In this document: positions 1 to 8,245 of the stretch, one piece after another
Position numbering within the stretch: the stretch's first letter is position 1
Layout of the letters: each line of letters starts with the position of its first letter
Assembly: GCF_000773685.1 (NCBI RefSeq)
Contig: NZ_JPQO01000195.1
Coordinates: 1-41,446, forward strand
Origin: Acinetobacter sp. HR7
GTDB lineage: Bacteria; Pseudomonadota; Gammaproteobacteria; Pseudomonadales; Moraxellaceae
DNA: 41,446 nt
Direction: 5' to 3'
Position numbers and translations under genes: made by a program
Notes under the pieces: generated by a model
Databases searched by the model: none
What the model was told of the DNA's origin: nothing
The model's input: only the letters and a program-made list of their open reading frames with translations

Positions 1-53
1 CTATTTTTGTCGTGTACAGAGATTATAATTATAAGAAATAAATTTGGATTGAT

Positions 54-248
54 TTATGCCGCCACTGCCAGACGGGCAGCAATTTGGGCTACTTCATCAC
101 TGATGATCATACGCGCTTCTGGGGCACAGCGGCCACAACAGGTACCAAGATCCAGCAATTCACGGATTTCACGGTAGCTTTTCGCACCATTTGCAACTGC
201 TTCTTTAATATCTTGATCGGTAATGCCACGGCACAAACAAACGTACAT
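54..248 (-). CDS. bfd: Bacterioferritin-associated ferredoxin (Bfd)
   Basis: This 64-residue protein has the BFD-type [2Fe-2S] fold with four cysteines: CLC near the N-terminus and a CCGRC cluster around residue 38. In the family it docks on bacterioferritin and passes electrons to the ferric core so that stored iron is released as Fe2+. The longer reading frame begins five codons upstream, but the protein that starts MYVCLC matches the usual family start and length. A promoter with a Fur-box-like palindrome in its spacer lies directly upstream, which fits induction under iron starvation. No bacterioferritin gene is next to it. Confidence 0.93.
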   Translation of the reverse strand: MYVCLCRGITDQDIKEAVANGAKSYREIRELLDLGTCCGRCAPEARMIISDEVAQIAARLAVAA

Positions 249-283
249 CTGATCCAACCACAATGATGAAATAAGATAAGTAG

Positions 284-312
284 TATTATTGATAATTATT
301 ATCGTTTGTCAA
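284..312 (-). promoter_or_regulatory. bfd promoter with Fur-box-like operator
   Basis: On the minus strand TTGACA (307-312) and ATAATA (284-289) are separated by 17 bp, a near-consensus sigma-70 promoter. The spacer holds GATAAT-T-ATTATC (291-303), a perfect 6-1-6 inverted repeat that matches the core of the Fur consensus. Fur-Fe2+ bound there would block RNA polymerase, so bfd should be on when iron is low. The site is seen directly; the regulation is inferred from the known Fur motif. Confidence 0.8.
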
Positions 313-356
313 TAAAAATCATTTGAAAATGCGTTTAATCTGATAGTTGTTTTAGA

Positions 357-418
357 TAAAAAAATACCACCTAAGCAGAAATTCGAGTAATACTCGGGCT
401 TTCGCACAAGGGTGGTAT
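357..418 (-). terminator. Terminator after spoT-ridA
   Basis: ATACCACC (364-371) pairs with GGTGGTAT (411-418), and an inner helix CGAGT-AAT-ACTCG lies at 384-396. On the minus strand the stem runs into a T7 tract (357-363). The long, partly nested hairpin ends the ridA transcript before bfd. Confidence 0.75.
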
Positions 419-436
419 CTTTTAATGGATTATAAG

Positions 437-820
437 TTATTGATTAATAACTACGATGCCATCCATTTCGACTAGAGCGCCTTTAGGCAGGCTAGCAACG
501 CCCAAAGCAGCACGTGCAGGGTAGGGTTGGGCAAAATATTCACCCATGATCTGGTTGACTAACTGGAAGTGAGAAAGATCTGTGAGATAGATGTTGAGTT
601 TGGCGATATCTGCCAGTGTACCACCTGCAGCTTCACAAACGGCTTTCAGGTTATCAAATACGCGACGAATCTGAGCTTCGATGCCTTCTACCAGTTCCAT
701 GCTGTATGGGTCAAGGCCAATCTGACCGGAAAGATACAGAGTATTACCAACAAGAATCGCTTGCGAATAAGTACCAATCGCAGCAGGGGCATTTTCAGTA
801 TGGATCACTTGGCGGGACAT
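437..820 (-). CDS. ridA: RidA family 2-iminobutanoate/2-iminopropanoate deaminase
   Basis: A 127-residue RidA (YjgF/YER057c/UK114) protein. The family hydrolyses reactive enamine/imine intermediates such as 2-aminoacrylate released by PLP enzymes like threonine dehydratase. The active-site arginine is R103 in PARAALGV and the acidic residue is E118 in LVEMDG, matching the catalytic Arg and Glu of E. coli RidA. A TTG one codon upstream is also possible, but the ATG at 820 is preceded by GGAG with 6 nt spacing. It follows spoT by 75 bp with no terminator between, so the two are probably co-transcribed. Confidence 0.93.
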   Translation of the reverse strand: MSRQVIHTENAPAAIGTYSQAILVGNTLYLSGQIGLDPYSMELVEGIEAQIRRVFDNLKAVCEAAGGTLADIAKLNIYLTDLSHFQLVNQIMGEYFAQPYPARAALGVASLPKGALVEMDGIVVINQ

Positions 821-895
821 CAATTACTCCTTATATCATCAACATACATCATATTCGAACAATTGCATGGGCAAAAGCATTATCGTTATAAATGA

Positions 896-2998
896 TTAAC
901 TGGCCTTGGAGGCTTCTGCAATACTGATTGGCTGTGGTAAACGGTTAATGCGCGGGAAGCCATATTGCATGCGCAGATCACGGATCAGCTGGGCAATCTG
1001 CTTACGGTTATGCACCACCACGTTGACATAAGTCTTACCCTCATGATTACATACCGATTCAACACCGGAATGCGCTTTACGACATTGATAGATCAGATCG
1101 GAAATCTGCTCATCATTCATGGGTATTTCAATGGATAGATAAGCGGTAAAGCTGATATCTTCATTGTCTTCATCGGTCCAGTGCAGCGGCATGATATTTT
1201 CTGGATGCAAATGCTGCTCATGCAGCAGATTTGGACAACGTGCACGGTGCACAATCAAGCCACGACGAGTCAGATGGCCTTGAATTGGATCGCCCAGAAC
1301 TGGATTACAGCAGTGCGCATATTTAACGTCGACACCTTCTGTACCTTTAATCAGACGGTTTGAGCTTGTGCTATGTTCAGTATCTTGAGCAAATAGGTGG
1401 TTGGCAACCAGCTGTGGTAATAAGTCACCTACTGCAATTTGTTCATACAGACGTTCACGAGTTGGAATATGACGCCATTCTAAAATATTATTCCAGTCAG
1501 CATCAGTCAGGTTGTTAATAGAATAGTTAAATAGTTTTAAGGCACGATTCAGTGCCTGTTCACCGACCATACGCTGCTCTTCAATATCCTGATCGCGCAG
1601 AATATTCTGAATGGCACGACGCGCTTTCTGGGTATTGATAAAGCTAAGCCAGTCCGGATTTGGTGAGGCCAGCACATCCGTAATGATCTCAACAACCTGT
1701 CCGCTATTTAAAGGTGTAGATAGCGGTTTAGTCTCTCCATCAATCTTGGCACCAACGGCATGGTTGCCGAGGAACAGGCTGGCGGAATAAGCAAAATCAA
1801 CCACTGTAGCGCCTTGTGGTAATTCATGCAGCTGGCCATGTGGGGTATAAACCCAGATTTTTTCCTGATGCAGATAGTCTAGCAATTCATTAAAGGTGGT
1901 CTTGGCACAGTCCCCATCTACCAGCACGTTCAAATTCTGCATGGATGCCTGAATCGCAGAACGGCAAGCCTGCGGTGCATTCTCGCCCAATACAACACCA
2001 AATCGAGCAGCTTTGCGCATTAACTCAGTTTGAATCGTCAGCGAGAGAGTGGTTTTAATCCCTTTCAGACGCATATTTAAGGACTGGTTGCCGCCCGGTA
2101 GGGGGCGACGAATATGATCTTCAAAACTTAAAACCTGGAAGCTTTCTTTTAATAGCTCAGCAAAACGGTCACAGTCAGCAATGCTCTGCAAAATAATTTC
2201 AAAGGCATGGCTATGGGTCAGTTCTTGCAGATTAAGGTCATTTTTAACGAAGTGACGAAGAAGTTCGATGTTATTGTTTTTCTTTTTAATACGGCCTTGA
2301 ATGGCATTTTTTTCGAGTAGTTCGTGCAGTTTCTGTTCCCAGATGGCTTGATATTCACAGCGTTTGGCCTTTGTCTGCTGTAAGGCAGTCTGTACATTGT
2401 TATACATGTCCAGATCGAGATTCTGGTAACAAAGGTGTTCCAGGTTATCCGCCATCTCGTTCATGCCGACCAGACGCGCCATCGGTACGAAAATTTCAAA
2501 AGTTTCTTTGGCAATCCGCGCGCGTTTATCGGGACGTAGCGCATCCAGAGTAGTCATATTGTGATAACGATCCGCCAGTTTCACAATAATGACGCGTGGA
2601 TCCTGTAAAGTGGCTTGCAGGATTTTCCGGAAAGAAGCAGCTTTATTATATTCTTTATCACTTGAATGGCTAAGTTTCGTCACACCATCGACCAGCTCTG
2701 CCACAGTTTTGCCAAATTTTTCAGTAATATCTTCTTTGGTGAATTCAGTATCTTCAATTACGTCGTGCAGCAGGGCAGCCATCAATGTTTCTGTATCCAG
2801 ACGCATATGTGCCAAAATACAGCTCACTGCAATCGGATGCAGAATGTAAGGCTCGCCGCTTTTTCGGGTAATGCCATCATGTGCAATATCTGCATAATCA
2901 CAGGCCGCAAGCACGCGCTCGACTTCACTGGCACTCAAATAAGCGTCGATGATAATATTAAGCTGTTGCTTGGCTTGGCTGACCTGTGGGCCTGGCAT
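896..2998 (-). CDS. spoT: SpoT-type (p)ppGpp hydrolase with degenerate synthetase domain
   Basis: A 700-residue RelA/SpoT long-form protein. The HD hydrolase domain is intact: H54, HD at 78-79, ED at 82-83 and KLADRYHNM (D143, N147). It removes pyrophosphate from (p)ppGpp. The following synthetase region (about 225-340) has lost hallmark residues: the usual YQSLH motif reads GNQSLNM, and the usual EVQIRT motif reads SLTIQTE. TGS (about 372-435) and C-terminal ACT (about 620-690) domains follow. Acinetobacter SpoT is known to be a hydrolase-only enzyme, and this sequence agrees. A terminator separates it from rpoZ upstream, so it probably has its own promoter; ridA follows downstream. Confidence 0.95.
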   Translation of the reverse strand: MPGPQVSQAKQQLNIIIDAYLSASEVERVLAACDYADIAHDGITRKSGEPYILHPIAVSCILAHMRLDTETLMAALLHDVIEDTEFTKEDITEKFGKTVAELVDGVTKLSHSSDKEYNKAASFRKILQATLQDPRVIIVKLADRYHNMTTLDALRPDKRARIAKETFEIFVPMARLVGMNEMADNLEHLCYQNLDLDMYNNVQTALQQTKAKRCEYQAIWEQKLHELLEKNAIQGRIKKKNNNIELLRHFVKNDLNLQELTHSHAFEIILQSIADCDRFAELLKESFQVLSFEDHIRRPLPGGNQSLNMRLKGIKTTLSLTIQTELMRKAARFGVVLGENAPQACRSAIQASMQNLNVLVDGDCAKTTFNELLDYLHQEKIWVYTPHGQLHELPQGATVVDFAYSASLFLGNHAVGAKIDGETKPLSTPLNSGQVVEIITDVLASPNPDWLSFINTQKARRAIQNILRDQDIEEQRMVGEQALNRALKLFNYSINNLTDADWNNILEWRHIPTRERLYEQIAVGDLLPQLVANHLFAQDTEHSTSSNRLIKGTEGVDVKYAHCCNPVLGDPIQGHLTRRGLIVHRARCPNLLHEQHLHPENIMPLHWTDEDNEDISFTAYLSIEIPMNDEQISDLIYQCRKAHSGVESVCNHEGKTYVNVVVHNRKQIAQLIRDLRMQYGFPRINRLPQPISIAEASKAS

Positions 2999-3170
2999 AT
3001 AACACCTTTAAAAACTGAATTCTATACAAAAAATATGCGAATACATGGGAGAAATGCAAGTCGCAAAGTTTGTCGATTTATTCTGTTCTTCTTCACAGAA
3101 AAATCAGACAAACTTAATTGTTGAACCTTATGTTATAACCGTTCTATGCAGAATATAAAAGACACAAAAT

Positions 3171-3201
3171 AAAAAAGCCTAGTTAAAAACTAGGCTTTTT
3201 T
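3171..3201 (-). terminator. Bidirectional terminator between rpoZ and spoT
   Basis: GCCTAGTT (3177-3184) and AACTAGGC (3188-3195) form a perfect 8-bp stem flanked by A6 and T6. It follows rpoZ by only 15 bp and precedes spoT, so gmk-rpoZ and spoT-ridA are likely to be at least partly separate transcripts. Confidence 0.85.
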
Positions 3202-3215
3202 AAAAGATTGGTCTC

Positions 3216-3497
3216 TTATTGGAAAGAAAAACCATCTAAATTCAGATTATTTGCAGAAAGTGCAAGGTCAAGGCTAGATGCCTGGTAATCTTGATCACGT
3301 TGTTTCAGGATGTCTTTAGAAACATGACCAGCTGCGATTTCACGTAGAGCAACAACAGTCGGTTTGTCATTGTCCCATTCTACAGTTGGTTCAATGCCTT
3401 GACGTGCCAATTGACGCGCGCGTTTGCTTGCCACTAGTACAAGCTCAAAGCGGTTGTCTACATGGTCTAAACAATCTTCAACGGTTACGCGTGCCAT
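3216..3497 (-). CDS. rpoZ: RNA polymerase omega subunit
   Basis: A 93-residue omega subunit starting [20 protein letters not shown] with the conserved ASKRARQL segment. Omega chaperones the beta-prime subunit and, in Proteobacteria, forms part of ppGpp site 1. It lies 74 bp downstream of gmk on the same strand, the order seen in many gamma-proteobacteria, with spoT next. An RNA polymerase subunit that senses ppGpp sits beside the ppGpp hydrolase. Confidence 0.97.
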   Translation of the reverse strand: MARVTVEDCLDHVDNRFELVLVASKRARQLARQGIEPTVEWDNDKPTVVALREIAAGHVSKDILKQRDQDYQASSLDLALSANNLNLDGFSFQ

Positions 3498-3571
3498 AGG
3501 AATTCTCGTTTGGATAATATTTTAACAGACTGCGAAGTATAAAATGCTTTGTCTGCAGACTCAAGTTTTAA

Positions 3572-4195
3572 TCACTCTTCCATTGGCGTAATTAAAGCTT
3601 GAATCAGTTTCTCATGACGTTTTGCCTGCTGTGATAGTACCAAGCGGTTAGCAATGATGACAGCTTCGAGGTCATGCAATGCCTTATTGAAGTCATCATT
3701 AATAATCACATAATCAAAATTAACATATTGCTGCATGTCTTCAACCGCACAGCTTAGGCGATGTTCAATCACTTCCACAGAATCTGTGCCGCGGTTTGAT
3801 AAACGTTGACGCAGGTCAAACTGGCTTGGCGGTAAAATGAAAATCTGTTTGGATTCAGGAAATAAACGACGAACCTGTTGTGCGCCTTGCCAGTCGATTT
3901 CTAATAATACATCGTGGCCTTTGGCGAGTTGTTCTTTTACAGTGGCTTGTGCAGTACCGTAGTAGTTGCCAAACACTTCTGCATATTCAATGAAACCGCC
4001 TTCATTGACCAGATTTAAAAAGTCTTCTTTGGTTGAGAAATGATAATGTACGCCATCGAGTTCGCCAGGTCGTTGCCCGCGTGTCGTATGAGAAACAGAA
4101 ACGTGAAGATTATTGACGCGTTCAAGTAATGCTTTAACGAGGGATGTTTTGCCTGTTCCAGACGCAGCAGAAACGACAAACAAGAGACCCGACAT
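3572..4195 (-). CDS. gmk: Guanylate kinase
   Basis: A 207-residue guanylate kinase that converts GMP + ATP to GDP + ADP, an essential step of GTP and (p)ppGpp supply. The P-loop ASGTGKTS is at residues 11-18. The GMP-binding region includes HTTRGQRPGELDGVHYHF. Length is normal for the family. It is divergent from ispH and is the first gene of a minus-strand gmk-rpoZ unit. Confidence 0.97.
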   Translation of the reverse strand: MSGLLFVVSAASGTGKTSLVKALLERVNNLHVSVSHTTRGQRPGELDGVHYHFSTKEDFLNLVNEGGFIEYAEVFGNYYGTAQATVKEQLAKGHDVLLEIDWQGAQQVRRLFPESKQIFILPPSQFDLRQRLSNRGTDSVEVIEHRLSCAVEDMQQYVNFDYVIINDDFNKALHDLEAVIIANRLVLSQQAKRHEKLIQALITPMEE

Positions 4196-4329
4196 GATAT
4201 TTTTCCTGATATGATAAAATATCTTCTCTATTTTAGAGCAGAGCAGCTTTAAACTAAATAGTTGTACGTCGATTGTTTTACATTTATTTCAATTGTAACG
4301 CCATACATTGAGTGAGTATTGAGGATTCT

Positions 4330-5280
4330 ATGGAAATTGTTTTAGCCAACCCGCGTGGTTTTTGTGCCGGCGTTGATCGTGCCATTGCGATCGTGAACCG
4401 TGCCTTAGAATGTTTCAATCCGCCGATCTATGTACGGCATGAAGTGGTGCATAACAAATTTGTGGTGGATGACCTGCGTCAGCGCGGCGCAATTTTTGTC
4501 GATGAGCTGGATGAAGTTCCAGATGACAATATTGTGATTTTCAGTGCGCATGGTGTATCTAAAGCAGTCCAGCTGGAAGCGGAACGACGCGGTTTAAAAG
4601 TTTTTGACGCAACCTGTCCATTAGTCACCAAGGTACATATTGAAGTCACCAAATATGCCCGTGAAGGTATTGAGGCGATTTTGATTGGCCATGAGGGCCA
4701 CCCAGAAGTAGAAGGCACCATGGGGCAGTATGATAAAAAAAATGGTGGCGATATCTATTTAGTTGAAGATGAGGAAGATGTTGCAGCTTTAAATGTCCGA
4801 AATCCAGATCGGGTTGCTTTTGTCACCCAGACGACTTTATCGATCGATGATACAGCCAAAGTTATTGATGCCTTACGTAAAAAGTTCCCCAATATTCAGG
4901 GACCACGTAAAGATGATATCTGTTACGCCACTCAAAACCGCCAGGATGCGGTACGTGATTTGGCAGCACGTTGTGATGTGGTGCTTGTCGTCGGCTCACC
5001 AAACTCATCGAACTCTAACCGCTTGCGTGAACTGGCAGAACGTATGGGTAAAGCTGCTTATCTAGTCGATAATGCCGATGAGCTAAAGCAGGAATGGTTT
5101 GCAGGTAAATCTCAAATTGGTGTAACTGCTGGAGCTTCCGCACCAGAGATTCTAATTAAACAGGTGATTCAGCGGCTACAGGACTGGGGTGCGCAGGCAC
5201 CGCACGAATTAGATGGAAGAGAAGAGAATATTACTTTTAGCTTACCGAAAGAATTGCGTATTCCAGTCACTCAAGCTTAA
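4330..5280 (+). CDS. ispH: 4-hydroxy-3-methylbut-2-enyl diphosphate reductase
   Basis: A 316-residue IspH (LytB), the last enzyme of the MEP isoprenoid pathway. It reduces HMBPP to IPP and DMAPP with an iron-sulfur cluster. The cluster cysteines C12, C96 and C198 are all present, with the [10 protein letters not shown] motif near residue 121 and an SNSNRL motif. The frame is open from a GTG at 4312, but the ATG at 4330 has GAGG 5 nt upstream and gives the family-standard N-terminus [15 protein letters not shown] strong terminator follows. Confidence 0.97.
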   Translation: MEIVLANPRGFCAGVDRAIAIVNRALECFNPPIYVRHEVVHNKFVVDDLRQRGAIFVDELDEVPDDNIVIFSAHGVSKAVQLEAERRGLKVFDATCPLVTKVHIEVTKYAREGIEAILIGHEGHPEVEGTMGQYDKKNGGDIYLVEDEEDVAALNVRNPDRVAFVTQTTLSIDDTAKVIDALRKKFPNIQGPRKDDICYATQNRQDAVRDLAARCDVVLVVGSPNSSNSNRLRELAERMGKAAYLVDNADELKQEWFAGKSQIGVTAGASAPEILIKQVIQRLQDWGAQAPHELDGREENITFSLPKELRIPVTQA

Positions 5281-5320
5281 GATGTGACGCACTTATCACC
5301 TGATTTATAATTTTTTTAAA

Positions 5321-5355
5321 ACAGATAACTACTTTTTGCAGTTATCTGTTTTTTT
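5321..5355 (+). terminator. Terminator after ispH
   Basis: ACAGATAACT (5321-5330) pairs with AGTTATCTGT (5340-5349), a 10-bp stem with a 9-nt loop and a T7 run. It isolates ispH from the pilin operon. Confidence 0.88.
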
Positions 5356-5381
5356 ATGCCATTCATCCTTAACTGTGTTAG

Positions 5382-5408
5382 TTGTGTAAATTAATTAAGT
5401 ATTATGAT
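5382..5408 (+). promoter_or_regulatory. Possible promoter of the minor-pilin operon
   Basis: TTGTGT (5382-5387) and TATGAT (5403-5408) are 15 bp apart, shorter than the ideal 17. It is the best sigma-70-like pair between the ispH terminator and the first pilin gene. The call is tentative. Confidence 0.3.
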
Positions 5409-5443
5409 AATTAGGGTAAAGTTTTGTTGCCTTCGGGGGGGGT

Positions 5444-5929
5444 ATGCAGAAAAAGAACGGATTTACATTGATTGAACTGATGGTAACGATTGCAGTACTT
5501 GGGATTATTGCAACTATCGCAGCTCCTAAATTTCAGGACACGATGGACAAGCGATCAATACAAAAAACTACTACGGATTTAGAGAAATCTTTGACCCAAG
5601 CGAGATCTGATGCTGTTTTATATCGTAAAGATATTACTGTGCATTTGGGTACAAATGGTCAGGACGATCCAGTTAACCGCTATTGGAATCCAGTTGAAGG
5701 TGTAACTTTAGAATTTATTGAAGGAACTTGTGCAGGCGGGTCTTGGTCTACTACAGCGATGTCTCCGCCTTTAAGTTCAATTAAATTTTTACCCCAAGGT
5801 AATGTTGATGGATTACCAGCAAATTTAGAGATAACAATAACCAATGGCGAAGCTGAAAATTTTATTTCTTTAACCCATTTTGGGCGGGTATCCAGCAGTA
5901 AAACTTCTGCATTTGTTGGAGGGTGTTAA
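5444..5929 (+). CDS. fimT: FimT/FimU (GspH-type) minor pilin
   Basis: A 161-residue prepilin-like protein with a class III signal: a short basic leader MQKKNG, cleavage before FTLIEL, E5 of the mature form, and a hydrophobic helix to about residue 28. The C-terminal half resembles the GspH/FimT domain, with cysteines at GTCAGG and at the very C-terminus. It is the first gene of a pilV-pilW-pilX-pilY1-pilE set, so it is likely a minor pilin of the type IV pilus tip; members of this family bind DNA during transformation. A run of eight G residues (5435-5442) lies one base from the start codon and replaces a normal Shine-Dalgarno. Confidence 0.88.
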   Translation: MQKKNGFTLIELMVTIAVLGIIATIAAPKFQDTMDKRSIQKTTTDLEKSLTQARSDAVLYRKDITVHLGTNGQDDPVNRYWNPVEGVTLEFIEGTCAGGSWSTTAMSPPLSSIKFLPQGNVDGLPANLEITITNGEAENFISLTHFGRVSSSKTSAFVGGC

Positions 5930-5931
5930 TA

Positions 5932-6483
5932 ATGAAAATAAAAAGCCAACAAGGTGTAGGGTTTGTAGAAGTACTGGTGGCCTTAATTCTACTGTCTATA
6001 GGGGTTTTAGGATTCTCTGTATTGCAAGTTCGAGCCATGGAGGCGTCGTTAGATGCCTCGAGTCGTATTCAAGCAATGAATTTAGCAAGAGATTTATCTG
6101 AAAGGATGAGGGCGAATAAGTCAGGTTTATCTAAGTCAATTCCTGTGAGTGCAGATGATGTCGAAGAGTTAATTGATGCTTATAGTAAGGCAATGGCTGG
6201 AAAATACTCGATATCCAGCCACACTCCTGCATGCAAAGGAGCTTCTAAATGTTCAAGTGAAGATTTTGCTCAAGAAGATGCAAATGAAATTTTATATCGT
6301 GCATATAGAACAGGTATGAAAGTCGCACTTAATGAATGCCCAGGTAGTATGAGCTTGCAACGTTATTGTGTTTATGTTGCTTGGGGAGAAACTCAGCCGA
6401 TCGATGGTAGTGGTGATACTGCGTGTACCAATAATGGCAGCTTTTTATCCGATTCTAAATGTGTGGTTTTGGAGGCTTACTAA
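5932..6483 (+). CDS. pilV: Type IV pilus minor pilin PilV
   Basis: A 183-residue PilV-family minor pilin. The prepilin leader MKIKSQQG is followed by VGFVEVLVALILLSIGVLGF, with the conserved glutamate and hydrophobic helix. The cysteine-bearing CVYVAWGE segment near the C-terminus is typical of PilV. A GGAGG Shine-Dalgarno at 5918-5922, inside the end of fimT, selects the ATG at 5932 over a GTG at 5923. The stop codon overlaps the start of pilW (TAATG), indicating translational coupling. In Acinetobacter, pilV and its neighbours support twitching and DNA uptake. Confidence 0.9.
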   Translation: MKIKSQQGVGFVEVLVALILLSIGVLGFSVLQVRAMEASLDASSRIQAMNLARDLSERMRANKSGLSKSIPVSADDVEELIDAYSKAMAGKYSISSHTPACKGASKCSSEDFAQEDANEILYRAYRTGMKVALNECPGSMSLQRYCVYVAWGETQPIDGSGDTACTNNGSFLSDSKCVVLEAY

Positions 6484-7451
6484 TGAAATATTCTAAAGGC
6501 TTCACCCTCATTGAGCTTATGGTGTCCTTGGTTATAGGGCTAATTGTTATTGGGGCAGGTCTCCAGCTCTTCTTAACGGGTAGTATTAATTATAATTTAC
6601 AGAAAAGCCTAGCTGAACTACAAGATAACGGTAATTTTGGTTTGAATTATCTGATCAAGGATATAAAGCTTGCAAATTTAGATGCAGATTTATCCATTAT
6701 TAATGATCGCAATAAATATAGTGGCATTGTTTTAACAAGTTTTAAAAGTTATGCATCATTGACAGAAGAAGATAAAGAAATTCAATCTGCCAATCTTCCT
6801 CTCTATTTACAAAATTCATCCGTAGATATAGCAAAACTCACTAGATCTAAAGTCGGGCCAAGTAATGTAAATGTGGCGAGTGATCAACTGGTTATTCAAT
6901 ACAAAGCATTCGATCCAAATGGTTTTGATTGTGAAGGTAATGCCATAACTCAAGATGAAATTGATCAAGGTTTATTCATTGTACAGCGATATTTTTTAAG
7001 AGCAGATGGGGACACTAAAGATTTGGCTTTAGCTTGTGATGCAGGCCGTTACAAAAGCTTAGTTGCTACCGATGATTTGCCTACAGGGATACAAAATTTT
7101 GGTGACAATGGTCAAATAATTATGCGTCGTGTGGATTATTTCCATGTTTTGCTGGGAGTCAAACAAAATGACTCTGATGAATTTAGTTATATGACTATTG
7201 ATGAATATATCGGGGCAGACAATAGTTTGGAAAAAGATGGCAATCCACGTGCTCGTATCATGTCTGTGCAAATAGGGGCTTTAGTTCGTGGATATGACAC
7301 GATTAGCGGAAATGATGCGTTACCTAACTCTTTTAGAGTCCTAAATTCTGATGTCACGCTTAATTCAAGTTTGACTGAAAAATATGTGAGAGATGTTGTT
7401 AGTCAAACCGTTGCTTTAAGAAATGGCTATGGTCTTATGGAGGAGTTATAA
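6483..7451 (+). CDS. pilW: Type IV pilus minor pilin PilW (ComB-like)
   Basis: A 322-residue PilW-family minor pilin with leader MKYSKG, then FTLIELMVSLVIGLIVIGAG. The long C-terminal region is typical of PilW, which joins PilV, PilX, FimU and PilY1 in the pilus priming/tip complex. The corresponding gene in Acinetobacter baylyi is comB, needed for competence. The start codon overlaps the pilV stop by one base, with GGAGG just upstream. The pilX start follows its stop immediately. Confidence 0.9.
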   Translation: MKYSKGFTLIELMVSLVIGLIVIGAGLQLFLTGSINYNLQKSLAELQDNGNFGLNYLIKDIKLANLDADLSIINDRNKYSGIVLTSFKSYASLTEEDKEIQSANLPLYLQNSSVDIAKLTRSKVGPSNVNVASDQLVIQYKAFDPNGFDCEGNAITQDEIDQGLFIVQRYFLRADGDTKDLALACDAGRYKSLVATDDLPTGIQNFGDNGQIIMRRVDYFHVLLGVKQNDSDEFSYMTIDEYIGADNSLEKDGNPRARIMSVQIGALVRGYDTISGNDALPNSFRVLNSDVTLNSSLTEKYVRDVVSQTVALRNGYGLMEEL

Positions 7452-8225
7452 ATGAAGCAATATCAACGAGGAGCAACATTAATAGTTGTATTGTTTGTGC
7501 TGATATTTATGGTTCTTATAGGAACTTTAGCGGTTAAGCAAAGTTTGGTGGGTTTGAATGTGGCAACTAACAGCCAGGCACAAAGTTTAATGAAGCAGAC
7601 TGCAGATGCGGTATTTTTTGCATTAGAAAGAGATAATCAGGATTCAGTCATTTTCCAGAAAAATTTAAGCTCTTTAGGTCTATTCGGCATGGTAAAGTCT
7701 GATGCGTTTATGAACAAAGAATTAGTATTTTGTTTTAGACCAAAGAATCAGGCGAAAGTATTTGATATTAACAAAGCGAGTATTATTTATCCTACTGATA
7801 ATAATAATGGCATCAATAATTCAGAAATGGGTACAACTGGTTTCTGTCAGTATACCTCTGCAGATTATAGTAGTAGCCGTGATTTTATGATCTCTCAAGT
7901 GGCTGTTAAGAAAAGTAGTATGCAAACAGATGTTCCATTCAAATTTTATCCTTTGGGAACTGATGTAACGACAGTTCAACTAGATCAAGTACAGCCTGTT
8001 CAAGTAGTAGTTACTACTATAATTCCTGGTGCTGCGAGTGGTTCAGGTAGTGGCTGGGGCTCATTTAGTGCAGATATAAATGATTGTTTTAAAAAGCATA
8101 TCAATGTGAAGTCTGATCAATATCCCGGACAGGAAACAGTTGCAGAATGTTTTAGTAAATTGGGTGTTCCTTATAGTCAGCAGGTCATGGATTATGCCGT
8201 GATTAGTTATGCATCTAAGAGCTAA
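7452..8225 (+). CDS. pilX: Type IV pilus assembly protein PilX
   Basis: A 257-residue PilX-like protein. The N-terminus MKQYQRGATLIVVLFVLIFM matches the PilX N-terminal signature: a short basic leader, Gly, and a hydrophobic helix without the glutamate of ordinary pilins. PilX is the atypical minor pilin that starts pilus assembly and links to PilY1. It abuts pilW with no intergenic base; GGAGG at the pilW end serves as its ribosome binding site. The C-terminal region contains Cys residues and a Ser/Gly-rich stretch. Confidence 0.87.
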   Translation: MKQYQRGATLIVVLFVLIFMVLIGTLAVKQSLVGLNVATNSQAQSLMKQTADAVFFALERDNQDSVIFQKNLSSLGLFGMVKSDAFMNKELVFCFRPKNQAKVFDINKASIIYPTDNNNGINNSEMGTTGFCQYTSADYSSSRDFMISQVAVKKSSMQTDVPFKFYPLGTDVTTVQLDQVQPVQVVVTTIIPGAASGSGSGWGSFSADINDCFKKHINVKSDQYPGQETVAECFSKLGVPYSQQVMDYAVISYASKS

Positions 8226-8245
8226 GAAATTTGGGGATTTTGAAA

